64,000 bases of DNA from an uncultured Acetatifactor sp. (GCA_947629645.1 CANREV010000008.1:1-64000), one strand, 5' to 3'. Positions 54,968-63,085 are shown, counted from the stretch's first letter. A program made the numbers and translations. The notes: generated from the sequence alone by a model not told the origin.

Positions 54968-54986
54968 GAAAAAATTCGTGAAATTA

Positions 54987-56813
54987 CTATATTTTCTCTT
55001 CCCGTTTCTGCTTTCGGTATTTTCCGGGTGTAGCGCCTGTACTCTTGCTAAAAAATCTGATAAAATTCTGAGCGTTTGTGTAATTCATTTCCACAGCGAT
55101 TTCCGACACGGTCATATTCGTCTCAACCAAAAGCCGTTTCGCTTCCTCCAGCTTGTATTTCTCCAGAAAATCGCTGAAAGTCTTTCCATTCTCCGCCTTG
55201 ATCAACTTCCAGATATATGTGGGATGCACACCCAAAAGCTCCGCGCACTCCTGCAGAGACAGATTCCCCCGCCTTGCCCTGATCAGATGCTCAATATCCT
55301 CCAGCATGGAGTAAGACTTCCTCTCCAACAGCCTTCCCCTGACCTCCAGAATAGGGTCAATCAGCCGATTTATCATATACCACTTCACCCTGTGGGGCTC
55401 CGGAACCTCCAACAGTTCCTCATAGACTCTGTAAAGGCCGTCCGGATACAGCGATTCCAGATCCACATTTACCTGCTGCGCCGCAAGCAGCAGAGCGTTT
55501 ATAAATCTTAAAAGGTACAGGGTCAGCCTGTCATAAGAATACCCCTCCTGCGCCAGATATCGGACAAAATCCTCCACCGCGCTGCAGCACTGCTCTCTCT
55601 CCATGTTTCTGACCCCTGTCTTCAGCCTTTCCTCGTAGGTATCGTCATAAAATGTGCTGGAGAACTCCAGACCAGGCTGCAGGAAAAAGCAACCGGGCAA
55701 ATTCGGCGCAAACGTCCCGGAACGCTTCCTTTCCTCAGAGTTGACAATCGCGTCAACACTCTCCCGATATGCCTTATAAAAGCAGGCAGGATCCCTCTGC
55801 CAGGCGCTGACACCCGCCAGAATCCGCAGTCCGCATACCGCTGCAGCGGTCCTGGAAAGCCCCTCATAATACTCTCTCACCTGTCCGGCCAGCTCCTCCT
55901 CATCACCTCCGGAAAAAACCGCAACGACAGAGCATCTGCCGCACACCGGCGGCAGACACGCTAACCTTCTTAGTTCCTCCGACATTTCCGTCAGAATCCT
56001 CTCACAGACAGCCGACTCATCGATTTCCTCCTGCCGCTGCTCATCCTTAAGATCCAAAACGACCACCATCACAGCATACAATCCGCCATCGGAGAGAACA
56101 TTTTTCACAAACGCATCACACTCTGCCCCATGGATTGCCTCTCCCCTGATCAGCCGCAGTTCAAAAATCTTCTGAAGTTCACTTTGCATTTGAAGCATAC
56201 TGTCTTGAAGGAGATAGTTGTTCTCCTCAAGCCTTTGAGCCGGACGGCACAGACCACAGACCATTGCTGTATATGCGATCCCCTCTGCCAGCACCAGCCC
56301 CAGAAGCCAAAATATCCTGACACGCACTCCTTCCCCGCTGCGGAAGGGATCACAAAATACCGCAAAGCTGTACTCGGACAGCCGGGATTCTCCCAGCGCA
56401 GCTACATAGGCTTCATTACCCCCCCCCCGGTATTGTTCAAGGTGTTCTCCCGCTTTCTCATTCCTCAAAAGTTCCAAAGCTGCCTGCTCCAGATCATCGT
56501 CCGTGGAAAAGACCGCACTGCCCTGTCCATCCATGACAACGAACTTTTCCCCAGAGCCCGCGTAACCGGCCAGCCATTGCTCCCATTCCTTCAGGCCGGT
56601 GTCACCTGACGCCGCCAGATATCCGTCCAGTCCCGCCGCCAGCCTCTCGGCGCTGCCATCGGCCGCCTCATAAGCGCTTTTCAGGCATTCAGAACGATAA
56701 TCCCTATAAAAGGCCACCACAAAAAACAGGGTGAGTATCCCCATAAGCCCTGTTACATAAATACATATTTTCCAACGGCACTTTTCTCTTTTATTTTCCA
56801 CACCGTTTCCCAT
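54987..56813 (-). CDS. Membrane-anchored AraC-family regulator with extracytoplasmic sensor
   Basis: A 608-residue one-component regulator. Two membrane helices (about 15-38 and 165-188) bracket a ~125-residue extracytoplasmic sensor, then a cytoplasmic linker region, and a C-terminal AraC helix-turn-helix pair (SLQECAELLGVHPTYIWKLI, then NMTVSEIAVEMNYTNAQNFIRFF). Such fused sensor-AraC proteins regulate neighbouring carbohydrate importers in Firmicutes. The coding strand contains a run of ten G within the sensor part (56419-56428, encoding Gly-Gly-Gly), where slippage would break the frame. The start follows GGGAAG. The importer operon lies just downstream. Confidence 0.85.
   Translation of the reverse strand: MGNGVENKREKCRWKICIYVTGLMGILTLFFVVAFYRDYRSECLKSAYEAADGSAERLAAGLDGYLAASGDTGLKEWEQWLAGYAGSGEKFVVMDGQGSAVFSTDDDLEQAALELLRNEKAGEHLEQYRGGGNEAYVAALGESRLSEYSFAVFCDPFRSGEGVRVRIFWLLGLVLAEGIAYTAMVCGLCRPAQRLEENNYLLQDSMLQMQSELQKIFELRLIRGEAIHGAECDAFVKNVLSDGGLYAVMVVVLDLKDEQRQEEIDESAVCERILTEMSEELRRLACLPPVCGRCSVVAVFSGGDEEELAGQVREYYEGLSRTAAAVCGLRILAGVSAWQRDPACFYKAYRESVDAIVNSEERKRSGTFAPNLPGCFFLQPGLEFSSTFYDDTYEERLKTGVRNMEREQCCSAVEDFVRYLAQEGYSYDRLTLYLLRFINALLLAAQQVNVDLESLYPDGLYRVYEELLEVPEPHRVKWYMINRLIDPILEVRGRLLERKSYSMLEDIEHLIRARRGNLSLQECAELLGVHPTYIWKLIKAENGKTFSDFLEKYKLEEAKRLLVETNMTVSEIAVEMNYTNAQNFIRFFSKSTGATPGKYRKQKREEKI
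56419..56428. repeat. Homopolymer C10/G10 tract inside the AraC-type gene
   Basis: Ten consecutive C on the plus strand (G10 in the coding sense), encoding part of YRGGGNEAY. Such tracts are prone to slipped-strand mispairing and could switch the gene on and off. Confidence 0.85.
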
Positions 56814-56913
56814 ATCAATACTTCCCGTTTAAGGTTTTACTTATCCCTCTTACCCGACCGCTGCCGCAGATGATATTTCTGTCCCGAATCAGAATACAAA
56901 GCCGTCCATACAA

Positions 56914-56961
56914 CGCAACAATGGGTCAGACTCTCGTAAAGAGTTCTAACCCATTGTTGCG
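56914..56961. repeat. 48-bp palindrome downstream of rplS
   Basis: CGCAACAATGGGT and its exact complement are 22 bases apart, with an inner ACTCT/AGAGT pairing. It is 54 bases after the rplS stop. Both flanks lack a U-tract, so termination is doubtful; it may be a dispersed palindromic repeat or a regulatory structure before the AraC-type gene. Confidence 0.75.
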
Positions 56962-57014
56962 AAACTAAATGATATTGGCGGCCGAACCGTTACTACTATA
57001 ATACAAAGCTGTTA

Positions 57015-57359
57015 TTATACCAACTCTTTAACTTTAGCTTTCTTACCCACACGGCCTCTCAGGTAATTCAGCTTGGCACGCCTTACTTTACCTTTTCTTA
57101 CAACCTCGATCTTCTCTACATTGGGAGAATGCAGCGGCCAGGTTCTCTCAACCCCAACGCCGTTAGAGTTTTTTCTGACGGTAAAGGTTTCCCGGTTGCT
57201 TCCGCCCTGTCTCTTCAGCACAATGCCTTCAAAAATCTGAATTCTTTCGCGGTTTCCCTCTTTGATCCTGGCATATACTTTAACAGTATCGCCAACGGAA
57301 AAATCATCAACGGATTCCTTTAACTGTTCTGCTTCGATTTCTCTGATAATATCACTCAT
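57015..57359 (-). CDS. rplS: Large-subunit ribosomal protein L19
   Basis: A 114-residue 50S protein at the 30S-50S interface. Conserved parts: [34 protein letters not shown], and the end [14 protein letters not shown] start at [12 protein letters not shown], after AAGGAGGCTCAT; the 22 extra track residues are leader sequence. It is the last gene of rpsP-khpA-rimM-trmD-rplS, 115 bases after trmD's stop. Confidence 0.97.
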   Translation of the reverse strand: MSDIIREIEAEQLKESVDDFSVGDTVKVYARIKEGNRERIQIFEGIVLKRQGGSNRETFTVRKNSNGVGVERTWPLHSPNVEKIEVVRKGKVRRAKLNYLRGRVGKKAKVKELV

Positions 57360-57473
57360 ATGAGCCTCCTTCATAAAATGGATGTTCTTAATACCTGACG
57401 TAACAGAGGACCATCTCGTTTTCATAACATTCAGATTTTACCATACAAATGGCGCAAATGCAAGCTTTTTATC

Positions 57474-58934
57474 TTAATTCCCCGATTTCTCGCAACAGTT
57501 CAGCCTTGCGGCCGGACTGTTGCATTTCTCCTGTTTTCCCTGTCCTTCTGCCAAATCAGGATTCCGCTCTATCCGCCACACCGCCTGACCAGAGCGGTAT
57601 AATCCCAGCTTTTCCTGAAGGGCGGAGGAACTGTCATTTCCAGTTATCACATGTCCGTAAGGCGTCCAGCCCTTTTCCAGCGTTCTGTTGATAACATAAG
57701 CTTCCAGCGAAGAAGCAATCCCCTGTCTGCGGTATGTTTCCTCCACGTACAAAAGTCCCAGACCGCCTTCTATGTGCGTACCTATAAAGCCCACCTGTCT
57801 CTCCCCGACAAAAGCGCCGTACATCGCGCCCTCTCGGATCCGTTCTTCCACATACTCTGCATCGTCATTGTCACAATGTCCTACAACATAATCCAGTTGT
57901 TCCAAAGTAAGTTTCCGGATCTCTTTACAGCGCACTGAGAGAGGGGTCCTGCGCGTATAGACCCACTGATAGCATTCGTTGCGAACAGCAAATTCACCAT
58001 CTTCACACAAAAGCTTTTTCCAAAATGCCTGGGAAGCCACATAGGAACGCGCTTCCTTCGGAGCCAGCGCAAGCAGTCTTTTCCCAGATTTCTCAGAGGA
58101 TGCGGAAACCATACAGGTACCGCATTTTTTGTCATACAGCAGGATCTCATCCCCCTCCCAGAAAAGGATTTCGGCCCTGCCCCTGCTCAGACTTTCTATC
58201 ATGTGGATATTGTCTCTTTTCGCCTTTAACAGTTTTTGGATCAGCCGCTGCTTTCGCTCGTACTTCGCGTATAAGTCCGGTCTGTTCTTTTCCGTCCGCT
58301 CTAAAGACTGCTCCAGCCGCCATTTAGCGATTTTTCGATGATCGCCCGAAAGAAGAACCTCGGGCACTTTTATGTTATGCCAGACTTCAGGGCGGGAATA
58401 CTGCGGATATTCCAGCAAGTCATTGAAAAAGCTCTCCTCCTCCGCGGAATTGTCGTTTCCCAGCACTCCCGGAATCAGCCTTGCGATGGCATCGATCATC
58501 ACCATGGCCGGCAGTTCCCCGCCAGTCAGAATGTAATCACCCAGCGAGATCCGATCTGTCACAATCTCCTCCAGCACCCGCTCGTCAATCCCTTCATAAT
58601 GTCCGCAAAGAAAGATCAGTTCATCCTCCCCTGCCAGTTCCTGCGCCCTGCTCTGGTTAAACGGCATACCCTGCGGAGTAACGTAGATCGTCCTGATGTT
58701 ATCGCCTCGGGCAACATCTTTCCAGGCATCAAAAACGGGCTGCGCCTGCATCAGCATTCCGGCGCCGCCTCCGTAAGGATAATCATCCACTTTCTTATGT
58801 TTGTCCAGCGTATAGTCCCTGATATTGACCGCATTCAGAGATATCAGCTCTTTTTGGGCCGCCCTGCCGATAATACTGGAAGTAAAAACACCTGTGATCA
58901 TCTCGGGGAACAAAGTCAAAACATGGATCTTCAT
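57474..58934 (-). CDS. trmD: TrmD tRNA (guanine-37-N1)-methyltransferase fused to a GNAT acetyltransferase
   Basis: A 486-residue protein; ordinary TrmD has about 240-255 residues. Residues 1 to about 240 form a complete TrmD: MKIHVLTLFPEM, the trefoil-knot SAM site with CGHYEGIDERV and ISLGDYILTGGELPAMV, and the C-terminal domain (RPEVWHNIKVPEVLLSGDH). Without a linker the frame continues into a second, ~230-residue protein that looks like a GNAT N-acetyltransferase, with the acetyl-CoA loop YRRQGIASSLEAYVINRTL and a conserved Asn-rich end (GHVITGNDSSSALQEKLGL). No frameshift is needed to join them. TrmD methylates G37 of tRNA; the GNAT substrate is unknown. The gene sits in its normal ribosomal operon place. 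Confidence 0.85.
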   Translation of the reverse strand: MKIHVLTLFPEMITGVFTSSIIGRAAQKELISLNAVNIRDYTLDKHKKVDDYPYGGGAGMLMQAQPVFDAWKDVARGDNIRTIYVTPQGMPFNQSRAQELAGEDELIFLCGHYEGIDERVLEEIVTDRISLGDYILTGGELPAMVMIDAIARLIPGVLGNDNSAEEESFFNDLLEYPQYSRPEVWHNIKVPEVLLSGDHRKIAKWRLEQSLERTEKNRPDLYAKYERKQRLIQKLLKAKRDNIHMIESLSRGRAEILFWEGDEILLYDKKCGTCMVSASSEKSGKRLLALAPKEARSYVASQAFWKKLLCEDGEFAVRNECYQWVYTRRTPLSVRCKEIRKLTLEQLDYVVGHCDNDDAEYVEERIREGAMYGAFVGERQVGFIGTHIEGGLGLLYVEETYRRQGIASSLEAYVINRTLEKGWTPYGHVITGNDSSSALQEKLGLYRSGQAVWRIERNPDLAEGQGKQEKCNSPAARLNCCEKSGN

Positions 58935-58958
58935 GATAATGCTACCTGTCCTGATTTT

Positions 58959-59477
58959 CTATCCTTTTTCGTCCAGCAATCCTTCCAGTATATGGACCCT
59001 GATGGTTCCCGCCTCAATATCCACACCCAGGATACACTGTTTGATGGCCGGAAGCAGCAATTCCCTGCCGTCATTTAAATCTATCACATAAACGTCATTG
59101 GCTCCTGTCTCCATGACCTCCCGAAGCATGCCGATCTCCTGCTGTGTCTCATCCAGCACCTTAAGCCCTATAAGGTCGGCAATAAAATATTCGTCTTTCC
59201 GCAGCCTGACCGCATTTTCTCTGGAAACAAACAGTGACTTCTGGCGAAACCGTTCCACATCATTGATATTGTCATAGCCTTTCAGCTTGAGAACAACAAA
59301 CTGTTTTACAAATTTCACACTCTCGATTTCCAGTTTAAGGCGCTCTTTTCCCGTATCCAGAATCACCTGTTTCAGCCGCTTAAAGCGATTCACATCGTCC
59401 GTAGTGGGATATACTTTCACTTCCCCCCGCACTCCGTGGGGAGAAGTGATGATCCCTACCTGAAAAAAATCCTCCAT
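58959..59477 (-). CDS. rimM: Ribosome maturation factor RimM
   Basis: A 172-residue 16S rRNA processing factor that assists 30S head assembly and binds S19. The N-terminal RimM barrel (FQVGIITSPHGVRGEVKVYPTTDD) and C-terminal PRC-barrel (EYFIADLIGLKVLDE, ending LPAIKQCILGVDIEAGTIRVHILEGL) are complete. It lies 24 bases before trmD. The 128-base gap to khpA holds a good hairpin. Confidence 0.96.
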   Translation of the reverse strand: MEDFFQVGIITSPHGVRGEVKVYPTTDDVNRFKRLKQVILDTGKERLKLEIESVKFVKQFVVLKLKGYDNINDVERFRQKSLFVSRENAVRLRKDEYFIADLIGLKVLDETQQEIGMLREVMETGANDVYVIDLNDGRELLLPAIKQCILGVDIEAGTIRVHILEGLLDEKG

Positions 59478-59525
59478 ATCCTGTGCCTTTCGATCTTCTG
59501 TCCACTATTTTACCCCTAAGCCAAG

Positions 59526-59558
59526 GAAAGAGAAACACGCATCGCATGTTCCTCTTTC
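59526..59558 (-). promoter_or_regulatory. Hairpin between khpA and rimM
   Basis: On the minus strand GAAAGAGGAACA pairs with TGTTTCTCTTTC around a nine-base loop, 12 pairs with one G-U. No U-tract follows, so it is more likely an RNA-processing or expression-ratio element within the operon than a terminator. Confidence 0.45.
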
Positions 59559-59605
59559 ACAGGCCGTTTCGGCAGTTTATCCCCACGGGCAGCGTGCCGG
59601 ACGGG

Positions 59606-59833
59606 TCAAACGATCTCTACGTCTACTCTCTTGTTTTCCTTTGATGCCGCCGCTTTCACAACAGAACGGATAGCCTTGGCGATCCGCCCCTGTTTGCCGA
59701 TAACCTTACCCATATCAGATGCAGCTACATGAAGTTCGATGACTGTATTCCTACCCTCATTTTTCTCAGTTACAACGACTTCATCCGGATTATCAACAAG
59801 TGCTTTTGCAACTACTTCCACTAATTCCTTCAT
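59606..59833 (-). CDS. khpA: KH-domain RNA-binding protein KhpA (YlqC)
   Basis: A 75-residue KH-domain RNA-binding protein. The core GxxG loop appears as GKVIGKQGRIAKAIRSVV, and the rest fits KhpA/YlqC. It is encoded between rpsP and rimM as in other Firmicutes, and is thought to act with KhpB on RNA and cell division. The ATG is preceded by TTAGGAGGTGG, a strong site. Spacing to rpsP is 24 bases. Confidence 0.95.
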   Translation of the reverse strand: MKELVEVVAKALVDNPDEVVVTEKNEGRNTVIELHVAASDMGKVIGKQGRIAKAIRSVVKAAASKENKRVDVEIV

Positions 59834-59857
59834 AAGCCACCTCCTAAGAATCTGAAC

Positions 59858-60103
59858 CTATTTCTCGATACCAGCCACCTTGAAAAGTTTGCTTACCTGC
59901 TCTGTAGGCTGCGCACCGTTTGCCAGCCATTTCTTTGCCAGTTCCTCGTTGATCTTAAAGGTGCTGGGATTCGTGCTGGGATCATAAGTTCCGATCTCCT
60001 CGATAAATTTGCCATCTCTGGGAGAACGGGAATCAGCTACGATGATTCTATAAAAAGGAGCCTTCTTCTGTCCCATTCTTCTCAATCTGATTTTTACTGC
60101 CAT
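59858..60103 (-). CDS. rpsP: Small-subunit ribosomal protein S16
   Basis: An 81-residue 30S protein, with conserved [39 protein letters not shown]-type order. The start is MAVKIRLRR, directly after GACGGAGGTAAAAAC; the 22 residues added by the track are leader. A leader region with two hairpins lies between it and ffh. Confidence 0.97.
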   Translation of the reverse strand: MAVKIRLRRMGQKKAPFYRIIVADSRSPRDGKFIEEIGTYDPSTNPSTFKINEELAKKWLANGAQPTEQVSKLFKVAGIEK

Positions 60104-60139
60104 GTTTTTACCTCCGTCAATAAATGTAAATTTGATATA

Positions 60140-60187
60140 TTTCAGGCTTTCGCCTCTGAAAAGGCCCATGATCCGGTCTGCGACCGG
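60140..60187 (-). promoter_or_regulatory. Structured leader of rpsP
   Basis: On the minus strand CCGGT-CGCAG-ACCGG (60173-60187) is followed by a TTTCAG..GCCTGAAA hairpin capped with a GAAA tetraloop (60140-60161), about 36 bases before the rpsP ATG. No terminator tract follows. It could mediate autoregulation or separate rpsP from ffh. Confidence 0.4.
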
Positions 60188-60208
60188 TTGACGGCCTGAT
60201 CATACTGT

Positions 60209-61579
60209 TTAAAAAGGGAACCTGCCGCCAAACCCTGTGGGGAAGCCGCCCATCATACCGCGGCCGCGCCTGCCGCCACCTCCGAATTGCTTCATCAGCT
60301 TCTGGCTCTGCTCAAACTGCTTGATAAAACGGTTCACCACCGCGATGTCAACTCCCGCCCCTTTGGCGATACGATGCTTTCTTTGAGGATTCAGAAGCTT
60401 AGGATCCCTTCTCTCCTCTTTGGTCATGGAAAGGACAATGGCTTCCATGTGCTTTAACTGTTTCTCATCCACCATGGAATTTAAGTCCGCGCCCTTGAGC
60501 CCCATATTGGGAAGCATGCTCAAAATGCCGGACAGACCGCCCATATTGCGCATCTGCTTCATGCTCTCCAGGTAGTCCTCAAAATCGAACTTGCCTTTCT
60601 TCATGCGCCCCGCCATCTCGCGGCCTTTTTCTTCATCTATATCAATACTTTCCTGTGCCTTTTCGATCAGGGAAAGCACATCTCCCATTCCCAGGATACG
60701 GTTGGCCATACGATCGGGGTAAAACTGCTCCATATCGGAAAGCTTTTCCCCCATGCCAACGTACAAAATAGGCTTACCTGTCACAGCCTTGATGGATAAC
60801 GCCGCACCGCCTCTGGTATCCCCATCCATCTTCGTCAGGACTACTCCATCGATCCCTACCTTGTCGTCAAATTCTTTCGCCACATTGACCGCATCCTGTC
60901 CGGTCATGGCGTCTACCACCAAAAGCGTCTGGTGCACGGAAACCTTCTCTTTGATCTCCTGAAGTTCCGCCATCATCTCCTGATCTACATGAAGACGGCC
61001 CGCAGTATCTAAAATGACTACGTTATGTCCGTTCTTTTCCGCAAAAGAGACGGCTTCTTTCGCAATCTCCGCAGGTTTGTGACCGGTTCCCATAGAGAAC
61101 ACGTCCACCTCCTGTTTTTTCCCGTTGATCTGCAGCTGTTCAATCGCCGCGGGACGATAGATATCACATGCTGCCAGCAGAGATTTCTTACCCTTCTGCT
61201 TCAGCTTTCCGGCAATCTTTGCCGTGGCCGTGGTCTTACCGGCGCCCTGAAGGCCTGCCATCATAATGACGGTGATCGCTTTTCCCGGCTGCATGGCGAT
61301 CTCAGTGGGCTCACTGCCCATAAGGGCTATCATTTCCTCATTGACGATCTTGATCACCATCTGTGCGGGATTCAGTCCGTTCATCACGTCCTGTCCGATA
61401 GCTCTCTCCTCCACTGAACTGATAAACTGCTTGACCACTTTGAAATTCACATCCGCTTCCAAAAGAGCCATCCTGACTTCCTTCAGGGCAGTTTTAACGT
61501 CTTCCTCCGTCAGCCGGCCCTTGCCGCGCAGATTTCTGAAAATATTTTGTAATTTATCTGTTAAGCTTTCAAATGCCAC
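60209..61579 (-). CDS. ffh: Signal recognition particle protein Ffh (SRP54)
   Basis: A 456-residue SRP GTPase that binds signal peptides on nascent chains and delivers them to FtsY. The N domain (LTDKLQNIFRNLRGKGRLTEEDV), G domain (MAGLQGAGKTTATAKIAG, DTAGRLHVDQ, TKMDGDTRGGAAL) and methionine-rich M domain (FDFEDYLESMKQMRNMGG, ending in a Gly-Arg-rich tail GGGRRGRGMMGG) are complete. The start codon is GTG, seven bases after GAGGA. It follows ylxM by 77 bases. The SRP RNA gene is not in this window. Confidence 0.97.
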   Translation of the reverse strand: MAFESLTDKLQNIFRNLRGKGRLTEEDVKTALKEVRMALLEADVNFKVVKQFISSVEERAIGQDVMNGLNPAQMVIKIVNEEMIALMGSEPTEIAMQPGKAITVIMMAGLQGAGKTTATAKIAGKLKQKGKKSLLAACDIYRPAAIEQLQINGKKQEVDVFSMGTGHKPAEIAKEAVSFAEKNGHNVVILDTAGRLHVDQEMMAELQEIKEKVSVHQTLLVVDAMTGQDAVNVAKEFDDKVGIDGVVLTKMDGDTRGGAALSIKAVTGKPILYVGMGEKLSDMEQFYPDRMANRILGMGDVLSLIEKAQESIDIDEEKGREMAGRMKKGKFDFEDYLESMKQMRNMGGLSGILSMLPNMGLKGADLNSMVDEKQLKHMEAIVLSMTKEERRDPKLLNPQRKHRIAKGAGVDIAVVNRFIKQFEQSQKLMKQFGGGGRRGRGMMGGFPTGFGGRFPF

Positions 61580-61656
61580 CTGTCATTCCTCACAAAATGA
61601 TTCTGTTTTAAAATTTCCTGTCAGGATACCGGAATCTCCCAAAACAATATCTAAAT

Positions 61657-62013
61657 TCACAATTCTTCCAGCAGTTTCCGGGATAAGTCCCTGATCTCGG
61701 ACAGATTTTCCATAACCCGTGCGCTGTCTGACCTTCCCTGTTCCGTCAACTGCGCTATCAGTCCGATCGTTGCCTTTGCTCTGGCAAAACGCTCCACCAG
61801 ATGAAGCTTCTCCTCATAACCCTGAAGGATCCTGTCGCATCTTTTGACCAGGTCATGTACGCCCTGCCTGCTGATACCCTGCTCCTGGGCGATCTCGCCG
61901 AGGGACATATCGTTGTATACCACATCTTCGTAAATCTTACGCTGATGCTCCGTCAGCAGTTCCCCATAAAAATCATACAACATGGTCTGCTCATAGATCT
62001 TATCCATTTCCAT
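61657..62013 (-). CDS. ylxM: YlxM/p13-like DNA-binding regulator
   Basis: A 118-residue helix-turn-helix protein (MSLGEIAQEQGISRQGVHDLVKRCD in the middle) of the YlxM/p13 family, always encoded before ffh and thought to influence SRP expression or activity. The start may be MEMDKIYEQ or the second ATG. A strong sigma-A promoter (TTGACA-17-TAATAT) lies 35 bases upstream, so ylxM and ffh form the head of this transcript. Confidence 0.92.
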   Translation of the reverse strand: MEMDKIYEQTMLYDFYGELLTEHQRKIYEDVVYNDMSLGEIAQEQGISRQGVHDLVKRCDRILQGYEEKLHLVERFARAKATIGLIAQLTEQGRSDSARVMENLSEIRDLSRKLLEEL

Positions 62014-62047
62014 TGGAAATCACCTGCAAAATTTCTCAACTTTGAGT

Positions 62048-62076
62048 ATATTACTACAGAAACAGATCGGTGTCAA
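62048..62076 (-). promoter_or_regulatory. Promoter of ylxM-ffh
   Basis: Minus-strand TTGACA (62071-62076, full consensus), 17-base spacer, TAATAT (62048-62053), about 35 bases before the ylxM ATG. Confidence 0.85.
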
Positions 62077-62249
62077 GTATTTTTTCTTGTCACACATATG
62101 TTCGCGCTTCAGCATACTCTTACCGGCTTTGCTCACACTTTCTCTTTCCAGTTTGAGATAACTATACCATTCCGTCAGCCCGCGCCCGGCCGCACTGCAA
62201 AAGAAGTGTTATTACAATCAAACGGGAATACCTGTGGCGCTTGCTTTCT

Positions 62250-62297
62250 TCACTCTCTGCTTTTCAAACAAAAAGCGGCTACAAACTCTATGCTCAT
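62250..62297 (-). CDS. Tiny ORF of 15 codons in the putative small-RNA unit
   Basis: Reading frame MSIEFVAAFCLKSRE, start ATG preceded by GAGGCGG at two bases. The ribosome site lies inside the stem of the terminator-like hairpin. It may be chance; it is too short for the ORF track. Hydrophobic centre recalls small membrane-active peptides, but this is only a resemblance. Confidence 0.25.
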   Translation of the reverse strand: MSIEFVAAFCLKSRE

Positions 62298-62303
62298 AAC
62301 CGC
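62266..62303 (-). terminator. Terminator-like hairpin of the putative small RNA
   Basis: Minus-strand GCGGTTA and TAGCCGC pair (one G-U) around a 15-base loop and are followed by TTTTTGTTTG. It stands about 65 bases after a good promoter, with no ordinary gene between. Confidence 0.5.
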
Positions 62304-62362
62304 CTCTGCGCTGTGTTGTGATTCAGTTGTGATGGCAGGTGCTGCCAGTTCAATGAATGGGA
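62266..62362 (-). ncRNA. Putative small RNA of about 97 nt
   Basis: Predicted transcript between the promoter at 62369-62397 and the hairpin/U-tract at 62266-62303. Near its 5' end TGGCAG-CAC-CTGCCA (62333-62347) forms a perfect small hairpin. No Rfam family is recognised by eye. The prediction rests on promoter, hairpins and terminator alone. Confidence 0.35.
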
Positions 62363-62368
62363 AGTTGT

Positions 62369-62397
62369 ATTATAATATCTTTCCTCAATGAGGGCAA
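62369..62397 (-). promoter_or_regulatory. Promoter of the putative small RNA
   Basis: Minus-strand TTGCCC (62392-62397), 17-base spacer, perfect TATAAT (62369-62374). No gene follows it for about 350 bases except the tiny ORF. Confidence 0.5.
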
Positions 62398-62553
62398 TAC
62401 GTTCCTTCAGAAGTGATCATTTTTCACGGTAAGGACATCTCATGGAGAACTTCAGAATTACAATGCACACAGGGAAAAACGCCCTGATATATTCGAGTTG
62501 TCTCCATAATGTAGTCAGTCAAAAAGCCGCGTTCTATCCAAAAAAGACCAAAC

Positions 62554-63012
62554 TCATCGTTCATGAAGCGGTGTATAAAGATACTTCTCATATTTCTCTA
62601 CAGCCTTCTGATGAATCGAGTTAGGGACGCCGACCTTATTGCCTGCTTCTCTTATTTTCCCATCCACGATTTCACAGACTGTATCATTGATCATGAACTG
62701 CCTGCTGACATCTACCCCCATCTGCTTCAGAAATTCCAGCATCATCTCCGGCGTTGCATACGCATACATCAGATCAGAAAAAGCCTGTTGGTCTCCAAAA
62801 TGGATCAGCGCCGATAATCCCCAGGAGAACTTTTCTGCCTGAACATTTCTTTCATGTGTATCATATTCCTCGCCCTCGACCTGGATATGATCTTCCTTCA
62901 CAAGGAACTTAAGTCCGTTTCCGAAGTCAAATTCGTCTCCCACGCCGATAGAAAGGCGGTTTGCTGCCGGATCATAGCCGGTTGCATTATGGGTTTTGAT
63001 CATATCCATCAT
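62554..63012 (-). CDS. Uncharacterised protein; frame continues upstream without a start codon
   Basis: I do not recognise this 152-residue protein. It has no membrane segment; the order MIKTHNATGYDP, EFDFGNGLKFLVKEDH, LIHFGDQQAFSDLMYAY suggests a soluble mixed fold. The start MMDMIKTH has a weak ribosome site (GGAA). The same frame is open for 34 more codons with coding-like content (GELDEKDSDTLNGF, then VNKAGIRK) but holds no ATG, GTG or TTG. The ATG that overlaps the previous gene's stop (TAATG) is in another frame and ends after 11 codons. A one-base frameshift near 63060 would join the two. It could thus be a damaged gene or a sequencing error. Confidence 0.55.
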   Translation of the reverse strand: MMDMIKTHNATGYDPAANRLSIGVGDEFDFGNGLKFLVKEDHIQVEGEEYDTHERNVQAEKFSWGLSALIHFGDQQAFSDLMYAYATPEMMLEFLKQMGVDVSRQFMINDTVCEIVDGKIREAGNKVGVPNSIHQKAVEKYEKYLYTPLHER

Positions 63013-63085
63013 CTTTCGTATTCCGGCTTTATTTACCTTGTCAAAACCATTTAATGTATCGGAATCCTTTTCATCCAGTTCACCA

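Larger units (their letters stand above)
62077..62553. other. About 480 bp without an ordinary gene
   Basis: Between the ylxM promoter and the end of the next gene. It contains the putative small RNA unit at 62266-62397; outside that unit I see no recognisable protein or signal. Confidence 0.5.

Noticed and set aside
57360-57440. Known ribosomal L19 leader motif
   Set aside because: The leader is short and I could not match the published structure with confidence.
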